64,000 nucleotides of DNA, taken from Mesostigma viride. Lineage: Eukaryota; Streptophyta; Mesostigmatophyceae; Mesostigmatales; Mesostigmataceae. Both the position numbers and the translations under genes were made by a program. The notes under the pieces were generated by a model. That model was not told where the DNA came from. It worked only from the letters and a program-made list of their open reading frames with translations, and did no database searches. Position 1 is the first letter of the stretch. Each line of letters starts with the position of its first letter. Shown piece by piece: positions 23,285-34,865 of this stretch. The DNA lies in contig RPFO01000612.1 of NCBI GenBank assembly GCA_009746045.1, forward strand, positions 24,350-88,349. Reading direction: 5' to 3'.

Positions 23285-23520
23285 TGCCATGCAGGACAAG
23301 ACGCGGTGGAAGAAGATTGTCAAGGCGCACACGCCTGACCCTGTGGGCAAGCCACCTCCCCCCAAGCGGAGGAGGCGTTTTGATGAGTAGTGTAGTTAGG
23401 ATTTTCTAGATAGAGTTAGGATAGTTCGATCACGCGGCTTCCTCCACCCCATCCATCATGAAATATGTGCTACATGACCTCCCCACGGAGGCATGTTATA
23501 ACTTAATTTAATTTAATTTT
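23285..23520 (+). mobile_element. LINE 3' end with pentanucleotide tail
   Basis: Matches the 3' end of the LINE at 49.4 kb on the other strand: the coding end 'KTRWKKIVKAHTPDP', a TAG, a short 3' UTR with CATGACCTCCCCACGGAGG, then a tail of TTTAA units instead of poly(A). 5'-truncated, about 235 bp. Confidence 0.85.
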
Positions 23521-23569
23521 TCATGGCTGCCATGGCGGCCCATGAGGACCACCAAGCTCGGCTATATCA

Positions 23570-24612
23570 AGGAGACAACCAGCGCAGGCCAGAAATCGGG
23601 AGAATCCGGACCATGGTAGCTCAAGCCTGCCGTTATCTTGTCCGCGTGTTCGAGTCGTTCAAGTGATGAAGATGAATGGTGATGGAAATGTGTAGCCTTG
23701 TGCATTGAAATTATGGCTGGCTTATGTGTAGAGCGACTAGATGACCTAGACCGGCTAGATGAGCGACTAGATGACCTAGTCGGCTATATGCACCTGGGCC
23801 CCGGCCACCGCGTCGACGTTCTGGGCCCGGGGACGGTTACGCCGTCCTAGCCCTTGCAGCCCGCCATGCCGCCCTGGCCGGCGGCGCGCCCAGCGCGCGC
23901 TGGATCCCCGGCTGACTCCACCCTAATTGTCCGTGGCGGACTATGACGGCCTCAGTGGTCCCCCCGCTGACTGCGGCCCGCTAGCCGACCCGTCAGACGT
24001 ACATGCCTCCTTTCACCTCCCAAGAGGTCACGGAGGCGCATGCAGTGCTGCGACTCCGCTACGACGCTTAGAGCTGCCACGGGCTGCGACGAGATTCCGG
24101 CCGGGCGTGTGGTTGTGAGTCTTGCCGCAGTCTCGTCGCAGAATTCGATCGAGGACACGGAAGTTATTCTGCTCTTCCGAGACGTTTGCAACGTACCGCC
24201 TTAGAACTGCTGCCGTCGCAACCGCCTGCGGCAGCCTGCATGGCAACACAGTTTTTGCACATGTACAATGCTGTACAAAAACGAAGGGCCACCAGCCAAC
24301 CCCGGCGCAACTACAGGGGGGTATGCATTCAAAGTGCACCGCTCTCAATGTGCACAAGCTCCTGATGCGGCTCATCCTGAACCGCCTGCGAACTGCCTTG
24401 GACGGCCATCTCAGAAAGACTCAATCTTTCGTGTGGGCTGCTTGTGCTGTCCACGTTCCCAAGGAACCAGGTATCTGGGTATGCCACTTATATATCACTA
24501 GAACTGGTTCCTCTATCAAGGAGACAACCAGCGCAGGCCAGAAATCGGGAGAATCCGGACCATGGTAGCTCGAGCCTGCCGTTATCTTGTCCGCGTGTTC
24601 GAGTCGTTCAGG
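23570..24612 (+). repeat. Dispersed repeat pair (GAGACAACCAGCGCAGGCC) flanking degenerate sequence
   Basis: Two nearly identical copies of about 95 bp at 23570-23667 and 24512-24612 read AAGGAGACAACCAGCGC through TTCGAGTCGTTC, each followed by GATGAAGATGAATGG. The GC-rich stretch between them (23780-24120) has short peptide stretches resembling LINE ORFs but many stops. The copies look like ends of a retroelement family; direct repeats at this spacing could also mark a deletion or insertion. Confidence 0.6.
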
Positions 24613-24639
24613 ATGATGAAGATGAATGGTGTGTGCCTC

Positions 24640-25740
24640 TATCTCCATACCGCTCTCCTCCGGGTGGTGTGTGCCATGGTTTGGTCGGTCTTTCCCCACT
24701 CCACCATCAAGTGCGAGGATGCGGATGGGGCCGCGCCCTCTACTCGCCCAACCACCGCCCCGACATTACCGTGCTTGACTACGACGGGCAGGGTTGCCAC
24801 CTGCTCATCGATGTCTCCGTGGCTCGGCCGCTCTCCGGTCGCCACATGGATCCTCCGGGCGGCTGTGAATGCCGGCGCTGCTGCCGCTGTGGCTGAGCGC
24901 GACAATTTTTGCCTCCGACGGCAATGTGGGGCCCCACCGGGTCATCCCCTTTGTCCTTGAGGAGTTCGGGGCCATGGGCCCCAAGACAGCAGAGTTTTTC
25001 CACGAGTGCTGCCAGCGCCGTGAAGACCGCCTCGACCTCGAGGGTCAGACCGCCCCGTGGTCGGCCCGCACGTGGTCCTCGTATTGGCGGCAGCGCCTGC
25101 CACTCGCCCTCACTCGCACCGTGGCTGATGTGTTGGCCGGGCCCACTTCAAATGTTCCGCCGTCCAAGCCAAGTGTGTGACACTTTTTCGCTATTTTCGC
25201 AAAAAAAAAATAAAATTTCGCACGAGTTCGCGTGATTTTCGCGTGATTTTCGCAAAATTTTCACACATTTTCGCACGATTTCGCACGATTTCGCACAATT
25301 TTGCATGATTTCGCACAATTTCGCATGGATTTCAACCAAGGGTCGTTTTGGGGAGTGACGTTTGACAAAATTTCGCATGAATTCACACACGTTGTGCACA
25401 TCAAAATTTTTTACCGTCGACATTTTTCACATGAAATTTCGCACAATTTCAGCAAATTTCGCACAAATTCGCACGATTTCAGCAAATTTCACACGATTTC
25501 AGCAAATTTCGCACAATTTCGCACGATTTCGCACGACGAATCACTCTGCAGAGTGACGATCGTCGAAAAAGTAAAAAAAACGACCAAAAGTGTCACACTT
25601 TTCGGAACATTTGAAGTGGGCCCGGCCTGTTATTCCGCCGCACCCGGGCCGACTTTGTCGCGACCCATGCGGTCTAGATACCTCCCAGGCCTGCATGGTG
25701 GGCCGGCAGCGATGTTGCTGCGTGTCGTAGTTTTGTGATG
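24640..25740 (+). mobile_element. LINE ORF2 C-terminal fragment, interrupted by a TIR element
   Basis: Broken frames encode 'RPDITVLDYDGQG', 'HLLIDVSVARP', then after a frameshift 'IPFVLEEFGAMGPKTAEFF' and 'SSYWRQRLPLAL'. The RPD...IDV spacing resembles a PD-(D/E)XK-type endonuclease tail of non-LTR elements; that assignment is tentative. The frame is cut at 25138 by an inserted element and resumes at 25624. Confidence 0.6.
25139..25623. mobile_element. 485-bp non-autonomous TIR element nested in the LINE fragment
   Basis: The left end GGGCCCACTTCAAATG and the right end CATTTGAAGTGGGCCC are perfect inverted repeats over 21 bp (25139-25159 / 25603-25623), with a further imperfect match around GTGTGACACTTTT. 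The interior is AT-rich and packed with TTTCGCAC/TTTCGCACGA motifs on both halves. No transposase. The flanks share GGCC, a possible short target duplication, but the boundary is ambiguous. Confidence 0.8.
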
Positions 25741-26268
25741 TAGTTAGTTATACCTTGTGCTGCTGGCATGATCTTTGGATGTCCGTGTCAGATTCCAAAA
25801 TTAATTTCTTCAGGGTTCTTCTCCTTTTCGGGGTATTCCTTATGTTGCATGCCCATCTCACCTCCATAAGCTATCATTCTCAATGAATATATATCACTAG
25901 CACCATCAAGCAGCGCAGATCGATTACATGCAACTAGTAGGGCACTTAGCTCGCACCAACCAGGTAGACACCGGCCTCTCGTGGCCCGCCCGCAGGGCTG
26001 CGGCCTGCACAGCCGGAGAGGCACCCGATCCTCACGTGGGACGGACCCGGCAAGGCTAGAGACGCCGCAAGGCCCGCACACTCAAAGAGCAACTGAGGGA
26101 GGATATGGGGGGGATGAGCCTCTCCGTGATTCGGAAAAAGATGCAGGAGAAGGCCAAATTGGCCCAAGCAGTAGAAGACAACGACCCCCCTGCTGTGGGG
26201 AAGAAGCGAAATTTGCTCCTGACTGAGAGAAGCATGCCTGGCGCGACCACTAGGGTCCGGCCCATCTA

Positions 26269-27390
26269 TATACTGATCAGACACTCCGCAAAGGTGAAAA
26301 CCTTTGCGTTCAGTGCCAGGCCGCGGAAAACGCGGAAAACGCGATCTGCAAATGAATCCGACCGGAATCGAACTGGGGACCTCTCGCACCAATTTTGCTG
26401 ACTATAGGACGGACGTCTCCGGATACCATGGCATCGCCAACTTACACCTACAGTCATCCGCAAAAGTTCTCCTGTCCGGGGAGTGATGCAAGCCTTTCGG
26501 ATTTGGTACTAGATAAATCACTCGAGATCTGTGTGTAGGAGTACTACACACGTGTCTGCACGCGAGACTTGTTCAGTCTCGCACCGTGAGACGGGCTGAA
26601 CACGGCTGAATCCTTCTTTTTAGTAGAAGGGGGCGTAGCCGGTACTATCGAAATCAGCCAAGCGTATATTCTGATCAGACACTCCGCAAAGGTGAAAACC
26701 TTTGCGTTCAGTGCCAGGCCGCGGAAAACGCGGAAAACGCGATCTGCAAATGAATCCGACCGGAATCGAACTGGGGACCTCTCGCACCAATTTTGCTGAC
26801 TATAGGACGGACGTCTCCGGATACCATGGCATCGCCAACTTACACCTACAGTCATCCGCAAAAGTTCTCCTGTCCGGGGAGTGATGCAAGCCTTTCGGAT
26901 TTGGTACTAGATAAATCACTCGAGATCTGTGTGTAGGAGTATATACTACACACGTGTCTGCACGCGAGACTTGTTCAGTCTCGCACCGTGAGACGGGCTG
27001 AACACGGCTGAATCCTTCTTTTTAGTAGAAGGGGGCGTAGCCGGTACTATCGAAATCAGCCAAGCGTATATTCTGATCAGACACTCCGCAAAGGTGAAAA
27101 CCTTTGCGTTCAGTGCCAGGCCGCGGAAAACGCGGAAAACGCGATCTGCAAATGAATCCGACCGGAATCGAACTGGGGACCTCTCGCACCAATTTTGCTG
27201 ACTATAGGACGGACGTCTCCGGATACCATGGCATCGCCAACTTACACCTACAGTCATCCGCAAAAGTTCTCCTGTCCGGGGAGTGATGCAAGCCTTTCGG
27301 ATTTGGTACTAGATAAATCACTCGAGATCTGTGTGTAGGAGTACTACACACGTGTCTGCACGCGAGACTTGTTCAGTCTCGCACCGTGAC
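26269..27390. repeat. About 400-bp tandem repeat, 2.8 copies
   Basis: Units start at CTGATCAGACACTCCGC near 26273, 26672 and 27074 (spacing 398 and 402 bp). Copies are nearly identical; one has an extra TATA. Each contains, on the minus strand, AGTTCGATTCCGG, resembling a polymerase III B box, and a perfect hairpin CGAGACT..AGTCTCG near its end. A 105-aa minus ORF repeats identically in two full units, probably by duplication alone. Confidence 0.9.
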
Positions 27391-28340
27391 TAGATAGAAA
27401 TATTAATTAATTAATTAATTATCAACATCACTCCGTTGGGAGTAGATGTAGCACATAGCCCTGAGAAGGGGCATATGGCTTTTAATACATTCTAGTAGGC
27501 TACTTCATGCAAGGGTGGGAATGTAAGCTACCCCTGCTAGTCTAGGTGCACCAAGGCACCTGCACCCTCATGGTCTATCACGCTATGCCCGGGTCAGTAA
27601 GGGGGGAGCATGCCTGTGAGGGAGGAAGATCATCATGGCTATACAAGAGCTAGGACATGGCTTCTCGACAGAGAGCATCTCTCTGCATGGCATAGCATGG
27701 CTAAATTCCCCCCTTGGCAGCACTTCCTTAACCCTTAATTTGTACTGAGTCCGTTTTCGTGGCGCCAGTTGAACTCGCGCCACTCTAACGGACTGAGTTT
27801 GTGGCAGAACCAGGCGCCGCGCCAAAAATAATTCAACGGTCAAACCTGGGGGGATCGAAAGATCTAGACGTAAGCTATGCCTGGCACTATTCAGACCGTA
27901 CTTTGGACAACTGGCCAGGGAGATATACTCAATCAAAGTTGGGGGGGTACCATGGTCAAACGGGACCGACGTGAATGAAAATAATTGACGTCCGCGGCTA
28001 TGGCGGTGCAGGCAAATGACTGGTACGAGAGCATGGCTTGGAATTTTGAACTCAAATTTTGTAGTAATTATCCTTGAGTGTTATAAAGGTTATATCTCTG
28101 GCCGTGAAGCGTCTGGATGTGCGCAAGTATGTCTCTAGGTTCTAATCGGTGCAGCAGATCCTGTCAGCGGCCAGGCGGTGACAGTGCGTATGCTACCTGT
28201 TGTTCGGCAGCAAACGTCCATATATTTGCGCGTGGATAGACTTGTTACGTTATTCTTGACATGTTTTATTAGCGATGACGGCCAGGAAAGGTTCGAGGCT
28301 ATGTCCGTGAGGTGGGAGTGATGGCTCCCGCACAGCAGGT
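27391..28340. other. No feature seen
   Basis: A short TTAATTAATTAATTA tract follows the tandem repeat at about 27403. Otherwise moderate-GC DNA with no convincing ORF or RNA gene. Confidence 0.4.
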
Positions 28341-28783
28341 AATCTGCGGTTTCGACCTGGTACGTATTAACATGTTAGCGTTTATACATTACAGTACCAA
28401 GTCGTCCTATCGTTTATAAACTAGTTGTAGACATGTAATCGATGGTTTTTGCTTGTCGTTTTGTTGCTTTAGTGCTTGTACGCGTTCGCTTGTGATGGTT
28501 GGGGAATACCACTATGTCACGCAGATTTTGGACCAGATTTGATTGCTATTAGCTAAGGCTTCAACGAAACCAGTGAAGTAGCGTTTGGTATTGTCTCTTA
28601 ACATGGTGGGCTTGATAACGGGATGCTTTTCCCTGCACAGACATAGCGAGACAATTGGTTTTCTGGCCAGCTCTAGGCATTGCTTCTTGGTTTGCTGGCC
28701 CAAGTTATCCTTCTGCTTGTGCGTCCATAGTGCATGCAAGAAACATGAATGGCCAGGGCCTGCTTGCATGGAAGCACAACCAG
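28321..28783 (+). CDS. Candidate multi-exon gene, function unknown
   Basis: Weak but phase-consistent: ATG at 28321 opens 13 codons to a GTACGT donor; a short exon from about 28474 after TTGCTTTAG ends at a possible GTTGGG donor; then 28641-28783 lies between a strong acceptor (TTTTCCCTGCACAG) and a strong donor (CAG|GTGAGT), open in phase and encoding 'WPALGIASWFAGPSYPS'. I find no downstream exon and no family match, so this may be chance or a degraded gene. Confidence 0.25.
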
Positions 28784-29627
28784 GTGAGTTCTTTTGTTTT
28801 CTCTATCATTGCCAATCATTGGAATTGCTTTATAGTGTGTTGGATGCATTGATAATGTAGCTCCTTGTGAACCCGTTATACGCTTGGTTTTGGGCCTTGG
28901 CACAAGCTTTATACTTGTTGTATAGCATGCTGTTGTGATTTTTAAGCTGGAAATGTGTTTGGGAATCCATGTGTGGCCATCTATGATGTTTTGTGCCACG
29001 TTGGAATTGAATGCCTATACGGTAGTGCTACCAAAACACCCCAAAATAACTGCACCCGTTATAACGGTCTGAGCTATTTTGGGCTGTATGCTAGCTAGCC
29101 TGTGCAGTTCTATGGCATGTCATGTTGTGAATGCATCTATGGCATGCCTGTGATTATCTTGAACTCCCCTCAAAGGGCCAGGGTCAGCAGATTTTGAGAA
29201 ATGGTCCATATTGCATTATATATCTCTTGAACCCCATCTGCACCGTACCCCCTTGGGGGGGGTGCTATTTATAGCAGCTGTGGGGCATAGATATGTGACC
29301 AATGACATGACCCCAAAGTTATTTGATATAAAAGCATCCTTGGTTCCAAGGGTGGGCCAGAAAATGTTATTTGGCTAGATACTCTCATACTTACTAAGAT
29401 GCCCATACTCAGTCCGTTCTGGTGGTTCCAGTTGACACAATTGAAGGGTTAATGCAACATCCATGGGAATCCCATTATAGACAAAGCATGGCTAAATGTG
29501 GAAGGCATCATCCATGGGGGCCATTATGGGCGCACATGCGCGTGGGCCACATGCTAGGCTAAGCCTTACTAATCTACACTACTGGTATTCTGATCAGACA
29601 CTCTACTCACTACTGGTATATATATTC
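28784..29627. other. No feature seen
   Basis: AT-richer sequence with short ORFs only. CTGATCAGACACTC at about 29590 repeats the first bases of the 400-bp tandem unit, so a fragment of that family may reach here. Confidence 0.35.
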
Positions 29628-30940
29628 CTAGTCTGAGGTGGCAGGAGGGGGCTGCCAGGGCTTGTGGTCAACGTGGATGACCGCCCCCCTCCAGTATACC
29701 GGCTTCCCCCTTGCGCTCTGCCGGAGCTGAAGGTAGGTCGGCCATAGCTCGCGTCGCCGTTGTTGCTGGGCCAGGGTCAAGTCGTCGTCCAGCGTGAAGC
29801 GAGTCTCCGAGAGCTTCTTGCGGCATTTAAGGAACGCCAGCTTGTCCGCCATGTACTTAAAGGTGAGGAGCACGGGTGCCGGGCCAGCCTTCCCCGCGCG
29901 CGGGGGAGGCGGACAGCCGACATGTCCAGCTCACCAGTGAGTAACATGGGGGCAAGAATGGCTCGCTTAAATGCCTCAAGAAGGCTCGTGGAGGTCTCAC
30001 CTGCCGGCTGGTCGAAGTGCTTGACGATGACATTGTGGCTGCGCCGGGCGATGTTGGTTTCCTCGCGAAGGTCGAGGGCTTGTTGCTTGAGTTGTGCCGA
30101 GATGGTGGAGGTGGTGGAGGTGGTGTGCTGCTTAAGCAAGTCCGCCCAGGTGGAGGGAGCATCGCCGGCCGGGCCAGCAGGCACCGGCTGGGCGGCGATG
30201 TCCTTCACCGCCTGGGCGGTGAGGCCGGCGGTGTCATGCAAGCTCTCAAGGGCGGTGGCGGTGGCTTGAAGGCGTTGGTCGAGGTCGAGGAGCTGGGCTT
30301 TGATGTCGGCAGTGGAGGCGGAAATGGCAGTGGAGGTGGAGGCGGCGGCGGTGGAAATGTGAGGAAGTTCAGCAGCCAGCGTGCCACCCATTGCTGCGAC
30401 GTCAGCAGCAAGGGGGGTCACGTGCTGCTGAAAGGCTTCCGTGAGGATGGAACGGAGGGTGGAGGCGGAGATGGATGGAGCCCAGATCTCGCCGTCAGAG
30501 CGCTGGAGGAGGGAGTTGAGGATGGCGTGCTGGAGCTGGGGGCGGGGGCAGCCAAGCATGGCACCGTGGGCTTGCCAGCGGCTGCCGTTGCTGTGGAGGA
30601 GGCGACCTTGGTCGTAGAGATGGATGCACAGGTCGTAAAGCGAGGCGTAGTCCCCGAAGAAGATGCAGTCCATAGCATCGTCAGGAGACATGTTGTTCCA
30701 GTCGTGATCATCGACCTTGAAAGGGTGGGGCCGAAAGCGCGGTTCCGAGGGGCGGGACCATCCTGTTTTGTCGGCTGGGCGGGTGCGTTTCGGGTTAGGC
30801 GATGCCGATGGCGAGGCATTAAGCCCGGGAGGTTGCTGGGTGGCCACCAGTGCACGACTAGTGTCACCGCTGCCTGCCGGACCTGATGGCGAAGCTGCAG
30901 CCGCAGCTGCCGCATTTTCATGGGCGAGCGCATCCGCCAA
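29628..30940 (-). pseudogene. LINE ORF1-like protein, one frameshift
   Basis: The main frame (30940-29777) starts with a Pro/Ser/Ala-rich N terminus, then a long Ala/Thr/Ser-rich region with heptad-like leucines (probable coiled coil), then 'RRSHNVIVKHFDQPAGE'. After one missing base in the CGGGGAAGG run near 29898 it continues in another frame: 'LLTFKYMADKLAFLKCRKKL', 'LDDDLTLAQQQRRRELWP', 'KPVYWRGAVIHVD', and stops just left of 29628. This coiled coil plus RNA-binding-like C terminus is typical of LINE ORF1 proteins, which package the element RNA. No ORF2 follows, so the copy is incomplete. Confidence 0.7.
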
Positions 30941-31149
30941 ACTGCGTTGCGTTGAAAAGGACGTTTGCTCGTCATATGTTGCGTTTTAGATTCGGAAAAT
31001 TATATCAGCATGTGCGTCTTAGAAAGACGAAGCGATAGTGATATTCACAGCTGAATTTGGGGCTCAAACGTGAAAGTTCTGAGCTCCGCCGTCAGCCATG
31101 GCTACCTCGTGGCTCGTGGCTTGGGAGCATATGTACACGGGATAGAAAT

Positions 31150-31482
31150 ATAGACGGGCCATATAGGAATATGTGCTACATGACCTCCCCACGGAGGCAT
31201 GTTAAAATTTAATTTAATTTAATTTAATTTAATTTAATTTAATTTAATTTAATTTAATTTAATTTAATTTAATTTAATTTAATTTAATTTAATTTAATTT
31301 AATTTAATTTAATTTAATTTAATTTAATTTAATTTAATTTAATTTAATTTAATTTAATTTAATTTAATTTAATTTAATTTAATTTAATTTAATTTAATTT
31401 AATTTAATTTAATTTAATTTAATTTAATTTAATTTAATTTAATTTAATTTAATTTAATTTAATTTAATTTAATTTAATTTAA
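31150..31482 (+). repeat. (AATTT)n array on a LINE 3' end
   Basis: 31163-31206 is the LINE 3' UTR end (GTGCTACATGACCTCCCC...GGAGGCATGTTA) as at 23.5 and 49.4 kb. It is followed by about 55 perfect AATTT units to 31482. The other copies carry only two to four such units, so the array is an expanded LINE tail. Confidence 0.92.
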
Positions 31483-33770
31483 TAGGAATGTGTGCTCCAT
31501 CCATCCACCCATCGATGGGAGCATGAGTTTAATTAATTAATGAATTAACTAATTTAATCACTGTAAGGTTTTATGCCCAACGCAACTCCCCAACGGGGCA
31601 TACGTACAGCGAGTACCAAGACAGTCAAATGTTACAGGGTGTACGTTATACGTCAGGATTGACGCATGCCAACATGGATATCAAGGGCATGTGCCCAGTT
31701 AGTCAGGTCTGCATGCATGAGCGCGCTGCTGCGAATTCAATCTAATGCCATCACTTGCTTCTTGCTTAGAATTCTTCTTCCTTGAGGCTTGCAAAAAATT
31801 TTCCTGTGGGTCCTGATGATGGCAAAAGTGCAAGGTATCCAGGGGTCTCCGCTCCTTCCGCAGCACTCTTGGGCCCTGCACAGTAACAGAACGGCCACTT
31901 GACCGAATACATGCGTCAAGATGATGTGTGCAGAACCGAACACAATCTTATGTCTGCAAGGCAGTGCATGTAGATGGGCACATAGCCTAGCCACACCCTC
32001 AAAATCATTGTGCAAGTCATTGTCAAGTTAGGCCAGTTCACCATGCTGGGGCCCAGCACATGCCCCCTTGGTCCAATCTTGTCCCCCAACAGCAGCGAGG
32101 GTGGGTGGGTGGGAGCTGCAAAAAGGCCTCCCTACGTTCACCACACCACTCTAAGTACGGTGTGAAAATAGAAAACAAAGCACATGTCTCAAGGCGCCGC
32201 GCCCCCCTCAATCAAGGGCGGGCACGGTTGCCAGTGGGCACTAGTACCGGCGCACCGCCGGTCCCCTTCTCTCTAGTCCTAAGTAACAACAAGCACCTTA
32301 CATGGTGTAGGTGACGTACGGTAGAGCTACGCTACAGGCGGCAGATCGGCCCCGTTTGAGCCCGCCGCAACATCACTATAAAATGAGTAGATAGCTCAAA
32401 AAGTTTACAACGTGCTATAAGGATGTCTCCGCTTCTACTGAGCACTTCTACTGCTCTGATTACTCAATATTTATTGAGAATGATAAATTACGGAAATGAG
32501 ACCGGCAGATCAATGAGACAACCAGCGCAGGCCAGAAATCTGGACAATCCGGACCATGGTAAACAGCAATGGTATCAAGGAGACAACCAGCGCAAATATA
32601 TACCATTTAGGAGCGTACCTTTTCTACTAATTCTACTTTGTTTCTGACTTTCTGGTCTACCCGGCAGTCCAGTTACATCTATATTATACATATTCCTTGG
32701 CGTTCTCCAGGCTACTCCGTACTCTCAACGCCGCTTCCCAGCTCTACCGGCCGGTTTGCCTCCAAACATCTTCGGTTGCCCTTGTTCTTCTGCATCTTTG
32801 GTCTGCTCTATCTTTGTCACTATTATTTTTTCACCGACTAGGTACCACAAGTTCACCGAGTTCAAAGTTCAGAGTTCCGACTCGCATGCAACCGAAGTCA
32901 ACTACTTCTAGTCCGCGCTGACGCGTTGAAAAACCTGATCACTAATGTACTCGACTTGTCCGTCAAATCTCATCCACCAGGGTTCGAAACAACCCAAGAA
33001 CGCTGTGGATGCAGGTGCAACGGGCAAACAATGTCACAACCGACGCGGCGCCAAATCGCCTCGGTTCCTTTTGTGCGAGCCATTTTACAACGTCACTCCG
33101 CGCCGCGTACCCGAGCCCTTTAACACGCGCCGCGTCACGTACTCGCGCCCTTTCCCATGTAACGTTCGTTCAGTTCAGTTCAGCTTAAATTCCCACATCG
33201 GTATTCCATGAAACGTGAGATGTAAAATCCGCTTCCCTGACGGGGAATTCCGTCCAGCACCGTCGTACAGTACTCCCAATGGCTATACCATTCCAATCCC
33301 AGATATCGCTAAAGCTATAGCTCTTATTTAATCTCCGCACACCTCTTTCCAACTCCAACTCCAACTCAACTCCAAAATCGGAGCCATTTTTTCATATTCA
33401 ACTTCCGCATGCCTCTTTCCAACTCCAACTCCAACTCCAAACTCGGAGCCATTTTTTCACCGGCCACAAGCTCTCACACCTCACACTCTTGCTTTCCGGT
33501 TGTTGTAATGGGTTTCCATTGTCGTCAGAAAGCAACAAACGTGAAAACGCTAGCTGCCCAAATCTGAGATTCCGCGGAACACAGAAAGGTTTCCATCCCC
33601 ACCTCGTTTTCTTTATATCTTTTACTTGTATATTTCTTCTTGTTATTCTTATGTATACTTGTTCTGTTTTCTTTCTTATTCTCTTACTATTCAATTACTA
33701 CTATTGGTTTTGTCCGACTATTTTCTCCTTTACCATAATCTTTGTGCCTGTACTCCTATTATTACTATCA
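31483..33770. other. Repeat-rich intergenic region
   Basis: Two partial copies of the GAGACAACCAGCGC repeat lie at 32515-32560 and 32578-32596. Around 33340-33450 a CTCCAACTCCAACT-rich segment containing CTCGGAGCCATTTTTTCA is present twice. No supported gene. Confidence 0.4.
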
Positions 33771-34258
33771 GGGCCTTTCCACATTCCGGGGCAATCACCC
33801 AGAAACTCGAGCACGGATTCGTCCTGTGAAACAATTACCATGCCTTGTGAGCCTAGTTCCGGCGCACGAATCAGTAGCGAATTATTACGGAAGGTCGCTT
33901 CCACACTGGTTCCTACGCGTCCGTACTGGGCCAACGAGAATGATATCATGCCGGATCTTTGCTTCACACTGAACAACTCGAGCTCGCAGCCGTATGACCT
34001 GGTACTTGTCATTCCGTACCACAACCTTCGGATCCGGCTAGGTGGCCTGTGCCTGACCATTTCGACCTCTCCGAAACCCGACCTGCACTACCTGCGCCAG
34101 AGTTTCGGCGGTGCAGGTCGTGCAGGTCAGTTTCATGCACTTTTCAGTCAAAACTCCGGAGTTCCGGTCGACCTGAACACCGAATGTGGACAGGTCCGGG
34201 GCACCTGAAGTAGAATGAATCTGGAACCACCACCTCCACTCGAAATGTGGACAGGCCC
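33771..34258. mobile_element. TTA-type MITE, copy 1
   Basis: Starts GGGCCTTTCCACATT and ends AATGTGGACAGGCCC (inverted ends, about 15 bp). It is about 80-85% identical by eye to the copy at 61073-61541. Flanking trinucleotides TCA/CCA are a degraded target site. No transposase; the terminal GGGCC and TTA target suit a PIF/Harbinger-like element. Confidence 0.75.
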
Positions 34259-34865
34259 CCACTGTTATAATTGTTATTACTGTATATATTTTTCACTGCC
34301 TACACACTTTCAACTTGCACTTTTTCATTGGAGTGAGCTGCACACGAGGCATTTAACCCTTGGATTGGAGATCCCGGCCGGGTACCATGGGCGCTGAAGA
34401 TTTGAACTCCTGACCCAAAATCCAACATCGCCTGTGCCTCACCATATCCCAGCAATGACCTCTTTCTTTCTTTAATATCTTTTGTTATTATTACTATTGC
34501 TATTTTTATTTATTTTATTTTTAAAATGACACTTCTGATATTTTATTTTCACCACTTCGTTTTTTTTTTCCCTTCATATTCTTAGTTTAATCCATACACC
34601 TTTTTATTGTTTTTTTACCATCTGACTCCCTCCTTGCAGGTCTTCCTACAGATAGCCACGCCGCTCCCGCGGTCTTCACGTCTTTCCTCTCAGACAAACT
34701 ACTCTAGTCCACGACGTTGGGACGCCATGCGCCAAGGAATAGTTGTCTCACTTAATATCTCATACATATAGCAATTATATTTTATAATATTTACTACTAT
34801 ATATAGTAGTATATATATATCAATCTCATGATCACCTCAGAAGTGGTTCCGAAAAACCTGCTTAC
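34259..34865. other. AT-rich region downstream of the last recognised SDR exon
   Basis: The missing C-terminal SDR exon should lie here or further left, but I cannot place it. At 34680-34757 there is a short repeat with inverted ends (CTCAGACAA.../...AGTTGTCTCACTT), also present at 1428-1500. Confidence 0.35.

Noticed and set aside
26740-26800. tRNA gene on the minus strand in the 400-bp repeat
   Set aside because: A B-box-like motif is present, but T-stem and acceptor bases do not pair and no anticodon arm is evident.
26304-27286. Repeated 60-105 codon ORFs
   Set aside because: Identical only because they lie in recent tandem copies; no codon bias or family match.
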